From the NCBI GenBank assembly GCA_947488655.1, contig CANKZZ010000006.1, forward strand, positions 186,001 through 250,000: a DNA stretch of 64,000 bases, given 5' to 3'. The translations under genes and the position numbers were made by a program. The stretch comes from an uncultured Psychroserpens sp. GTDB taxonomy: Bacteria > Bacteroidota > Bacteroidia > Flavobacteriales > Flavobacteriaceae. Positions 57,219 to 64,000 of the stretch are shown here, one piece after another. The notes beneath the pieces are model-generated. The model saw only the letters and a program-made list of their open reading frames with translations, searched no databases and was not told where the DNA came from. Each line of letters opens with the position of its first letter. Within the stretch, counting starts at the first letter, position 1.

Positions 57219-58133
57219 ATGAAATACATCTACATCTTAATTTCTCTATTGTTTTTTTCCTGCGGAAATGTAACACCAAAACACAAATTCTCTATTATTT
57301 ATGAATTTGAAAATCTAAAAAAACTATCTGCTAATGATAAGCAAGGCGTCATTGAAGTATTAAATAAGAGACTTGATCAATTTGCTTCAACATACACAGT
57401 AACCTTAAATAATAAACAGCAAATTCTAGTTAATTTAAGTTCAGATTTTAATTTAGGAAGAGTAAATGCAATTATTACAAATACAGGAAAGTTAGACTTT
57501 TGGCCAGTTATAAAAGCACAAGAAATTGGTGATTTTTTGATAAAAGCTAATAACTTTTATAAAAAAGACGATAATACTAAAAACCCGCTAATAGATTTAA
57601 TACAAGCCAATGCTTATAGTTATGCAGGTTTATTTTCTGTAGCAAGTAAAGATACGCTTACAATAAGACGATTATTAGAAAATAAAGAGGTTAAGCAGAT
57701 GTTACCTATGTCTATACGACAATCTAAATTTTTATTTGGCCTACCAGAAGAGGATGGTTTTTTACCATTATATTTAGTTAAAACTACAACCAATAATGTG
57801 GCTTTAGTAAACGAAACTCATATTACAGATGCTCGTCAAACCTACTCTAGTACAAATCGTCCAACTGTTTCTATGAGTATGAATAAAAAAGGAGCAGATC
57901 GTTGGGAGCGCATGACAGAACAAGCATACCTGCAACAATCACAAATAGCAATAACATTAGATGATATTGTTTACTCTGCACCAACAGTTTCCTCTGGTGC
58001 TATTAAGGGAGGAAAGACAGAAATCACAGGTGGTTTTAATTTAGAACAAGCTCAAGAATTAGCGTTAATTTTTGGGTCAAAAAATAGAATACCTAAACTG
58101 AAGTTCGTTGATTATTCTCCTATAACCGATTAA
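57219..58133 (+). CDS. SecD P1-domain lipoprotein without membrane helices
   Basis: The ATG at 57219 begins a lipoprotein signal (MKYIYILISLLFFSCGN) and gives 304 residues; an upstream TTG is less likely. The mature protein is a stand-alone copy of the large periplasmic (P1) domain of SecD. The base subdomain has VIEVLNKRLDQFAS, like VLRKRIDQFG of SecDF. The head has ITDARQTYSSTNRPTVSM and LDDIVYSAPTVSSGAI, about half identical to residues 380-470 of the SecDF protein encoded 0.9 kb downstream. It stops just where SecDF enters its second helix. It should be a periplasmic, lipid-anchored protein near the Sec translocon; the role is inferred and undescribed to my knowledge. Confidence 0.85.
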   Translation: MKYIYILISLLFFSCGNVTPKHKFSIIYEFENLKKLSANDKQGVIEVLNKRLDQFASTYTVTLNNKQQILVNLSSDFNLGRVNAIITNTGKLDFWPVIKAQEIGDFLIKANNFYKKDDNTKNPLIDLIQANAYSYAGLFSVASKDTLTIRRLLENKEVKQMLPMSIRQSKFLFGLPEEDGFLPLYLVKTTTNNVALVNETHITDARQTYSSTNRPTVSMSMNKKGADRWERMTEQAYLQQSQIAITLDDIVYSAPTVSSGAIKGGKTEITGGFNLEQAQELALIFGSKNRIPKLKFVDYSPITD

Positions 58134-58172
58134 CTGTAGAACTAGGTTCTTTATTTTTTATATATTTGGCGC

Positions 58173-58787
58173 ATGAAGTCGAGATGGTACATTAGTATTC
58201 TCATTATAGGTCTAACCTTTTTAGGTAGCATAGCTAGCACACAGCAAGTTACAGCGCCTAATCAGGAAATTGTACTTCAGTTTACTTCCCAAAAAGTTTC
58301 TAAAGATATTGCACAAGATGCAATTAATAATATTACACAGCAGTTAGAAATCGCTGGTGTAAATGATGTTGAGGTTAAAACACTCAAAAATGGTCAATTA
58401 AAAATTTCTTACTTCAGTAATACAGATGTAAGTAGTATTAAGGAGTTATTATCTAGCGCGTGTGATTTAAATTTAGGTTATGCTTCTAATGCAGTTGACC
58501 ATAATGCACCACCTTCCGAAGAAAAAAATATTAGTTATAATGTTGATGTCTATGAGATCCAGCAAGGCGAAACACTTTTTGAACTTGAAGGAAATTTAGC
58601 TTTAGAAACAAAGGCAGACAATGATAGGATTCTAAATCCTAATGTGTTTGCATCTCATCAAAGTGTAAAGATTGAGTTTAAAGAGTGTATTGACAAGGTT
58701 GCTTATGATTTAAGTGCTACGATATCAATTGCTATAGATAATAATTCTTACAAAATCCCAGAGGTTCGAGCAGGACCTACTACTTAG
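58173..58787 (+). CDS. Hypothetical exported protein, possibly SecD P1-base-like
   Basis: This 204-residue protein has an N-terminal hydrophobic signal or anchor (ISILIIGLTFLGSIAS, about 7-22). Residues 30-100 (EIVLQFTSQKVSKDIAQDA to VEVKTLKNGQLKISYFSN) have the strand-helix-strand pattern of the SecD P1 base: a helix with regularly spaced hydrophobics ending in a G-V-x-x-V turn, then two strands. Similarity is weak and by eye only. It lies 39 bases after the SecD-like lipoprotein gene and 205 before secDF, all on one strand. TATATTTG at 58161-58168 is only four bases from the ATG, so its own promoter is uncertain. Function is unknown. Confidence 0.65.
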   Translation: MKSRWYISILIIGLTFLGSIASTQQVTAPNQEIVLQFTSQKVSKDIAQDAINNITQQLEIAGVNDVEVKTLKNGQLKISYFSNTDVSSIKELLSSACDLNLGYASNAVDHNAPPSEEKNISYNVDVYEIQQGETLFELEGNLALETKADNDRILNPNVFASHQSVKIEFKECIDKVAYDLSATISIAIDNNSYKIPEVRAGPTT

Positions 58788-58916
58788 GGATTTACTAGTG
58801 TAGTATAATTACACAATTCTTAATCCCCATTTTATTAGATATGCCTATTTAAAAAAGTATATCTATTCTAAGTATAGCTTTATTGCTGTATAACAACACA
58901 TAAATTTTAAAAACAA

Positions 58917-58946
58917 TTGTCAAATCGAGTGTAAATTTTATATTTG
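58917..58946 (+). promoter_or_regulatory. Promoter of secDF
   Basis: TTG (58917-58919), 19 bases, then TATATTTG (58939-58946): the same spacing as the queE promoter. The leader is about 40 bases and contains a short imperfect inverted repeat near 58950-58965. Confidence 0.7.
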
Positions 58947-58992
58947 CGCTTCCGGAAAATTTCGGGTAACATTTGACTTAAATAATTAAATA

Positions 58993-61974
58993 ATGCAAAA
59001 CAAAGGACTAGTAAAGCTTTTTGCAGTGCTATTTGGATTGGTAAGTATTTACCAATTATCATTTACCTTCAAAAACAACCAAATTGACAATGCTGCAAAA
59101 ACGTATGCAGAAAGTAAATACCAAGAACCAGATGCTATTAATGAAGCTGAAATAAAATACATTGATTCTTTATCTAATGTAGAAGCTTTTAACATGGGTA
59201 TTGCAAGTTTCACAGGTAAAGAAGTGAAAGAAAAGGCAATGAATCTTGGTCTTGACCTTAAAGGAGGATTAAATGTAATTCTTCAAATATCTGTAAAAGA
59301 TATCTTAGTAGGTTTATCTAACAAGAGTAAAGATCCTGCTTTTAACAAGGCGTTATTGGATGCTGAAGAAATTCAAAAAGATGCTCAAGAATCTTATCTA
59401 GAGTCATTTTTTGATGCTTGGGATAATGTAAAAGGTGACCAAAAATTAGCTTCACCAGATATTTTTGCTAATAAAGATATGGATGGTGTTATTGACATTA
59501 ATATGTCTGATGCTGAGGTTAAAAGTAAATTAGAAGAAAAAGTAGACGAGTCTATCGTTTCAGCTTTTGAGGTATTACGTAAACGTATTGACCAGTTTGG
59601 TGTAACATCACCAAATATTCAACGTTTAGGAAACTCAGGTCGTGTATTAGTAGAATTACCAGGTGTTAAGGATGTAAAACGTGCTACCCAATTAATTACT
59701 ACAACTGCTCAATTACAATTTTGGGATGTAGATGGTCCACAATCATTAGGAAACTTTTTTGCTTTAACAAATGAAACTCTTAAAGCAAAATTAGGTTTAA
59801 ATGAAAAGGTAGAAGCTGCAGAAGCTCAAGATACTACCGATACAGATAGTACAGTTGATGATTTATTAGGTGATACTTCTACAGATTCTACTGCAACAAG
59901 TCAAGTAAATCCAATATTTGATTTATTAGGTCCTCCAAGATCTGGCGGAATGTTAGGTTTAAAATTAGAAGATAAAGAGTTGTTTCAATCTTATTTAGAA
60001 ATGGATGAGGTTAGAGCAAATATTCCAGCTGATGCTCGTTATACAAAATTTGCTTTTGGATTACCAACTGTAGATCCAGAGACAGGAATCGAGTATGTAG
60101 ATTTATATACGTTAAAAGGTAATAGAGACAATGAGCCAGAATTGAGTGGAGGTGTTGTAACAGATGCTCGTCAATCGTATACGCAATCAAACAAACCGTC
60201 TGTATCAATGCAGATGAATGCTAAAGGATCTAAAGTTTGGGAAGAAATGACAGGTAGAGCAAATGCTCAAGGAACTCAAATTGCAATTGTTTTAGATGAT
60301 ATAGTATACTCTGCACCAACAGCTTCTAGTGGAGCTATTTCTGGTGGTAACACAGAAATCTCTGGAAACTTTACAGTTAAAGAGGCTGAAGATTTAGCAA
60401 ACGTACTTAGAGCTGGTAAATTACCTGCAAGAGCAGAAATAATCCAAGCAGATCAAGTAGGACCATCTTTAGGTAAAGAAGCTATTGATAGTGGTTCTAA
60501 GTCATTTTTAATCGCCTTAGCTTTAGTATTACTTTGGATGGTTATGTACTATGGTAAAGCAGGTATCTTTGCTGATATTGCTTTGTTATTAAACATCTTA
60601 CTAATCTTTGGAGTATTATCAGGATTAGGCGCTGTTTTAACATTACCTGGTTTAGCTGGTATTGTATTAACTATTGGTATGTCGGTAGATGCCAACGTAC
60701 TTATATTTGAGAGGATACGGGAAGAATTAGGAAAAGGAAAGTCTCAAAAAGAAGCTGTAAAAGATGGTTTTGCCAATGCATTATCTTCAATTTTAGATGC
60801 CAATATCACAACAGGTTTAACTGCCTTAATATTATTTGTATTTGGTACAGGACCAATTAAAGGTTTTGCAACAACGTTATTAATAGGTATTGTAACATCA
60901 TTATTTACAGCAATCTTTATTACACGTTTACTTGTAGATTGGTATGTAAACAATGGTAAAAAACTAGATTTCTCTACGTCTATTACTAAAAACTTGTTTC
61001 AGAATTTTAATATCAACTTCATTAGCAAACGTAAGGTTGCCTATATCATTTCAGGAATTTTAATCTTAGTTAGTTTAGGATCTTTATTTACTAATAAATT
61101 AGATCAAGGTATTGATTTTGTAGGAGGACGAACTTACCAGATTCGATTTACAGATGCAGTAAGCTCAGAAAAAGTTGCCGAAGATTTGACAGCAGTTTTT
61201 AATAGTGTTGAAGTAAAAACTATTGGTAGTCCTAACCAGTTAAAAATTTCTACAAAATATAAAGTAGATGAAAACTCGGTAGAAATTGATGAAGAAGTTA
61301 AAACAATGTTGTTTGAAGGCTTAAAGTCTTACTTACCAGCAGATAAAACATTTAAAGATTTCTCTGAAGGTAAAGAAGATGTTGGTATTGTACTATCTAG
61401 TAAAGTAAGTCCAACAATTGCAGATGATATTAAAAGAGAATCTCTTTTTGCAGTCTTAGGGTCGTTATTAGTTGTGTTTTTATATATCTTATTCCGTTTT
61501 AAGAAATGGCAATTCTCTATTGGTGCAGTAGCAGCAGTATTTCATGATGTTATTATAGTATTGGGTATCTTCTCATTATTATACAAGTTTATGCCTTTTA
61601 GTATGGAAATTGACCAAGCATTTATAGCAGCAATTTTAACAGTAATTGGTTACTCATTAAATGATACCGTTGTAGTATTTGATAGAATTAGAGAAGAATT
61701 ACTAGAGCGTGGTGGCTTTAAAGGAGGTAAAAACATTAACTCTGCAATTAATAGTACACTAAGTAGAACGTTAAATACATCTTTAACAACATTGGTAGTA
61801 TTATTAGCAATGTTCATTTTTGGTGCAGAGTCTCTTAGAGGATTATTATTTGCATTAATAGTTGGTGTAGTAGTTGGTACATACTCATCTGTATTTATTG
61901 CAACACCTTTAATGTATGACACTTTAAAGAATAAAGGTATAGCTCCTCCAAAACAAGAAGAAGATAACAAATAG
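58993..61974 (+). CDS. secDF: Fused protein translocase subunit SecDF
   Basis: This 993-residue fusion of SecD and SecF uses the proton gradient to pull exported proteins through the Sec channel. TM1 is at about 8-25; the periplasmic P1 domain extends to about 490, with an acidic insertion rich in D, T and S at about 275-310. It continues with AVEVLRKRIDQFG-like and VTDARQSYTQSNKPSVSM motifs and LDDIVYSAPTAS. SecD helices 2-6 follow with GMSVDANVLIFERIREEL. The SecF half repeats this as GYSLNDTVVVFDRIREEL and ends with a basic, charged tail. Conserved aspartates in those motifs conduct protons. The terminator after it is strong. Confidence 0.97.
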   Translation: MQNKGLVKLFAVLFGLVSIYQLSFTFKNNQIDNAAKTYAESKYQEPDAINEAEIKYIDSLSNVEAFNMGIASFTGKEVKEKAMNLGLDLKGGLNVILQISVKDILVGLSNKSKDPAFNKALLDAEEIQKDAQESYLESFFDAWDNVKGDQKLASPDIFANKDMDGVIDINMSDAEVKSKLEEKVDESIVSAFEVLRKRIDQFGVTSPNIQRLGNSGRVLVELPGVKDVKRATQLITTTAQLQFWDVDGPQSLGNFFALTNETLKAKLGLNEKVEAAEAQDTTDTDSTVDDLLGDTSTDSTATSQVNPIFDLLGPPRSGGMLGLKLEDKELFQSYLEMDEVRANIPADARYTKFAFGLPTVDPETGIEYVDLYTLKGNRDNEPELSGGVVTDARQSYTQSNKPSVSMQMNAKGSKVWEEMTGRANAQGTQIAIVLDDIVYSAPTASSGAISGGNTEISGNFTVKEAEDLANVLRAGKLPARAEIIQADQVGPSLGKEAIDSGSKSFLIALALVLLWMVMYYGKAGIFADIALLLNILLIFGVLSGLGAVLTLPGLAGIVLTIGMSVDANVLIFERIREELGKGKSQKEAVKDGFANALSSILDANITTGLTALILFVFGTGPIKGFATTLLIGIVTSLFTAIFITRLLVDWYVNNGKKLDFSTSITKNLFQNFNINFISKRKVAYIISGILILVSLGSLFTNKLDQGIDFVGGRTYQIRFTDAVSSEKVAEDLTAVFNSVEVKTIGSPNQLKISTKYKVDENSVEIDEEVKTMLFEGLKSYLPADKTFKDFSEGKEDVGIVLSSKVSPTIADDIKRESLFAVLGSLLVVFLYILFRFKKWQFSIGAVAAVFHDVIIVLGIFSLLYKFMPFSMEIDQAFIAAILTVIGYSLNDTVVVFDRIREELLERGGFKGGKNINSAINSTLSRTLNTSLTTLVVLLAMFIFGAESLRGLLFALIVGVVVGTYSSVFIATPLMYDTLKNKGIAPPKQEEDNK

Positions 61975-61994
61975 TATTCTTAAATATTTAATTT

Positions 61995-62029
61995 AAAAAA
62001 GCCATTTCTATAGAAATGGCTTTTTTTTT
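61995..62029 (+). terminator. Intrinsic terminator after secDF
   Basis: A 20-base perfect palindrome (62001-62020: GCCATTTCTA and its complement) flanked by A6 and T9. Confidence 0.95.
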
Positions 62030-62160
62030 ATCACAAACGTATACTCATACAAACCCTTTTATAAACTTATAAGAAAGACTAGTTAAAAGTTTTAATCTTT
62101 ATGTATATTTTCTAAACTGTAACAATTAAGTTGTTTTTTGCTCTTACTATATAAATACGT

Positions 62161-62682
62161 ATGCTTAAAAATATCTTTGTAATACTCATAACTTTTTTGT
62201 GTTTATATACGCATGCACAAAGCGGAGAAGTGAGTAATCCCATAAAATATAAAAACACCTTTAAAGACGTTGTGTTTTCTCCAGGTATTATAGTACAGCA
62301 CGAGACATTTTTAGATTTTAATTTAGCTTTTGGAGAAGTGACTGTGATTAACGGTAAAATACCTCTTATTGGTTTTGATGGTTTTAGAGTAGGAGTAGAG
62401 ACTAATTTAAGGGATGGTCATAACCATACTATTGCACCAAAAATAGGCTACGAATTATCTGCAACAGTGTTTTCAATACGTTTATCTGCAGTTAATTATT
62501 TTCAAAATGGTAATTCTTAATTTAGACTACTACCAGAATTTGGTTTTAGCTACAACGGTTGGGTAAACCTCACTTACGGTTATGGTATACCATTTAATAA
62601 TGGTAATCTTAACAATGTTAGTTACCATAGAGTAGCTTTAAGCTTTAATATAGATAAACGCTTAATACAAGCTCGTTATTAG
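62161..62682 (+). pseudogene. Membrane-barrel protein gene interrupted by an in-frame TAA
   Basis: The reading frame opens with a signal peptide (MLKNIFVILITFLCLYTHAQ) and strand-rich sequence (FDGFRVGVETNLRDGH, IAPKIGYELSATVFSIRLSAV), and reaches TAA at 62518-62520 after 119 residues. The same frame continues without another stop for 53 codons (FRLLPEFGFSYNGWVNLTYG to RLIQARY) to TAG at 62680-62682, in the same barrel style. The full protein would be about 173 residues. Its end overlaps the convergent DUF192 gene by four bases, as at three other gene pairs here, which supports 62682 as the true end. Either a nonsense mutation or a base-call error. Confidence 0.8.
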
Positions 62683-63185
62683 TTTATGACTTTAAATGTA
62701 ATGGTATCACCTTTTTCTAAAGACCACGCATCACTCAAGCCAGCATTCACTTCTAGAACATATTTAGCAGGAGCTTCAGATGGTAAAGACATTTCATTCA
62801 TTGGTTGCGCATTTTTTTGAATGCTCACTACAGACCTGTCTTCAGCAATAAAAATTATATCTAAAGCAATTTCTGTGTTTTTCATGTAAAAGGATCTAAA
62901 ATCTGTATCTGGAAAAACAAATAACATCCCTTGATTGTTTTGCATGCTTTGACGATACATTAAACCAGTTTGAGTAGAGTATTCATCATCAGCAATTTCA
63001 ATATCTATAGTTGCTAATATAGAGTCTGTAATTGCTTTTTTAAGTGTTAACTCTCCTTCTTTTGTGAATTTTACTTCAACTTTTTTTACTTCGGAAGTTT
63101 TACGTGTTTCTTTACATGACGAGAGTTGCAAGGCAACGATTCCGAAGCATAAAAACCATAATACCTTATTTGCTAAGTGTTTCAT
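62679..63185 (-). CDS. DUF192 lipoprotein
   Basis: This 168-residue protein has a lipoprotein signal (LQLSSCKET, cysteine 24) and a DUF192 domain. Family features are IEIADDEYSTQTGLMYRQSM (about 81-100), GMLFVFPDTDFRSFYMKNTEIALDIIFI (about 106-133, written here in pieces: GMLFVFPD, FYMKNTEIALDI), and YVLEVNAGLSDAWSLEKGD. The family is of unknown function; the fold is a small beta barrel. It is 3 bases downstream of lgt and very likely co-transcribed with it. Lgt would lipidate this protein itself. Confidence 0.9.
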   Translation of the reverse strand: MKHLANKVLWFLCFGIVALQLSSCKETRKTSEVKKVEVKFTKEGELTLKKAITDSILATIDIEIADDEYSTQTGLMYRQSMQNNQGMLFVFPDTDFRSFYMKNTEIALDIIFIAEDRSVVSIQKNAQPMNEMSLPSEAPAKYVLEVNAGLSDAWSLEKGDTITFKVIN

Positions 63186-63188
63186 TAA

Positions 63189-64000
63189 TTAACTTAATTT
63201 GGTCTTAGGCTTGTAAATAAACATAAAATAAAGTCCTATTAATACAAACGGAATACTTAATAGTTGCCCTGTATTTAGACCAAGGAGTACAAAGTATTCA
63301 TCGCCTTGAGGCTCTTTTACAAACTCTACAAAAAATCTTACTGTCCATAATAACACCAAAAATAAACCAAATAAGAAACCTTCTTGCTCACTCTTTTTAG
63401 TTTTCCAATAGAAGTACCAAAGCGCTAAGAATACAAAAATATAACTTCCAGCTTCATAAAGTTGAGCAGGATGTCTGGCAACTTGCTCAGACAAGGGTAG
63501 TTGTTTAAAGGTTACACCAAAATCGCTATTGGTTGGTTTACCTATTATTTCAGAATTTATAAAGTTACCTAATCTTACAAATACTGCTCCAGAGGCAACA
63601 GGTATGACCACACGGTCTAGAATCCATAAAACGGTTTTCTTTAATACTTTTTTATTGTATAAATACATTGAGATAATCATAGCAATTGCTGCACCATGAC
63701 TTGCTAATCCTTGAAAGCCTGTAAACTCAAATCCGCCTTTAAATTTAAATGGTAAGAAAATGCTGAAAAAGTCTTCGGTAATAAGTTCTGGTTGGTAAAA
63801 AATTACATGACCTAAACGTGCACCTAGCATAATCCCAACAACTGCGTAAATAAATAAAGAATCTAAGGACTCATTACTTTGGTTTTCATGTTTATAAATA
63901 CGTTTCATGATTTGTAAACCAAGTAAAAACGCAATTATCCACATCACACTATAATAATGCAACGTAAAAAAACCTAAATCTAATCCTTTAGAAGGATCCC
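63189..64000 (-). CDS. lgt: Prolipoprotein diacylglyceryl transferase, start outside the window
   Basis: This inner-membrane enzyme transfers diacylglycerol to the lipobox cysteine of prolipoproteins. The frame is open to base 64000: reading inward from the edge gives DPSKGLDLGFFTLHYYSVMW, the conserved Lgt N-terminus, so an internal TTG at 63962 is not the start. Conserved features are YSVMWIIAFLLG, ARLGHVIFYQPEL, GLASHGAAIA with the essential histidine, and the signature VRLGNFINSEIIGKPT with R and N, then RHPAQLYEAGSY. About seven helices are visible. Only the first few residues are missing. It precedes the DUF192 lipoprotein gene. Confidence 0.95.
   Translation of the reverse strand, partial: DPSKGLDLGFFTLHYYSVMWIIAFLLGLQIMKRIYKHENQSNESLDSLFIYAVVGIMLGARLGHVIFYQPELITEDFFSIFLPFKFKGGFEFTGFQGLASHGAAIAMIISMYLYNKKVLKKTVLWILDRVVIPVASGAVFVRLGNFINSEIIGKPTNSDFGVTFKQLPLSEQVARHPAQLYEAGSYIFVFLALWYFYWKTKKSEQEGFLFGLFLVLLWTVRFFVEFVKEPQGDEYFVLLGLNTGQLLSIPFVLIGLYFMFIYKPKTKLS

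Noticed and set aside
58161-58168. TATATTTG as promoter of the 58173 gene.
   Set aside because: It is four bases from the ATG with no -33 element, and TAnnTTTG is expected by chance every one to two kilobases per strand in such AT-rich DNA; left as uncertain.
63189-63962. TTG at 63962 as the start of lgt.
   Set aside because: The same frame continues to the window edge with the conserved Lgt N-terminal sequence, so the gene is simply cut by the window.

Overview
The window is AT-rich chromosomal DNA from a member of the Bacteroidota, almost certainly family Flavobacteriaceae. Several things point there. There is a type IX secretion (T9SS) C-terminal sorting domain on a 2,458-residue repeat protein, a fused SecDF, and a FecI/FecR/TonB-receptor regulatory set. 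The block rsfS-ftsH-LUD-cdsA-psd-ACBP is typical of the group. Many intergenic regions carry the Bacteroidota -7 promoter element TAnnTTTG, and purine-rich ribosome binding sites are largely missing. The genus cannot be told from this stretch. No rRNA, tRNA, insertion sequence, prophage or CRISPR array was recognised.

Layout. 1-4.4 kb: the 3' part of citrate synthase, a guanidine-modifying hydrolase, an Old Yellow Enzyme and a TPR protein. 4.5-11.3 kb: phospholipid and membrane-quality genes (ACBP, psd, cdsA, LUD protein, ftsH, rsfS), then birA, an SRPBCC protein and pyrE. 11.4-17.5 kb: a Nudix hydrolase and a tight three-gene amidoligase operon (RimK-like ATP-grasp, GCS2, N-formylglutamate amidohydrolase-like) with an M14 carboxypeptidase lipoprotein upstream. 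17.6-25.1 kb: ctlX, a CpcT/CpeT-like lipoprotein, a TPR histidine kinase, a GH53 galactanase and argS. 25.3-34.5 kb: the giant T9SS beta-helix protein, an outer-membrane barrel and an LpxR-like lipid A deacylase. 34.5-38.8 kb: a YfiT/DinB protein behind an ECF sigma, FecR and TonB-receptor cascade. 39-50.5 kb: ffh, folD, and a run of small membrane, hydrolase and pseudouridine synthase genes, YitT, a HerA-like ATPase, RidA, queE and a DUF2911 protein. 50.8-64 kb: asnB, gyrB, a barrel protein, mdh, two secreted proteins (one clearly and one possibly related to the SecD periplasmic domain) just ahead of secDF, a broken membrane-protein gene, a DUF192 lipoprotein and the 3' part of lgt.

Most of the region is ordinary housekeeping DNA. 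The parts worth a second look are these: (i) an 8-base motif, TTCCGAAG, counted 30 times in both orientations and in several reading frames; (ii) the amidoligase operon, whose product is unknown to me; (iii) the SecD-like proteins lacking the usual membrane helices, beside secDF; (iv) the 149-residue super-repeat of the giant T9SS protein, itself amplified in blocks of three; (v) two genes broken by single events (a frameshift near 43118 and an in-frame stop at 62518); and (vi) several compact promoter/terminator arrangements, including a probable leaderless queE transcript and a terminator with no gene assigned to it upstream of ffh.

Gene starts were moved from the longest reading frame to the first sensible ATG where a signal peptide, a catalytic N-terminus or family alignment required it (for example asnB, ffh, queE, the CpeT-like gene and the SecD-like gene). 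All family assignments come from reading motifs by eye, without a database search.
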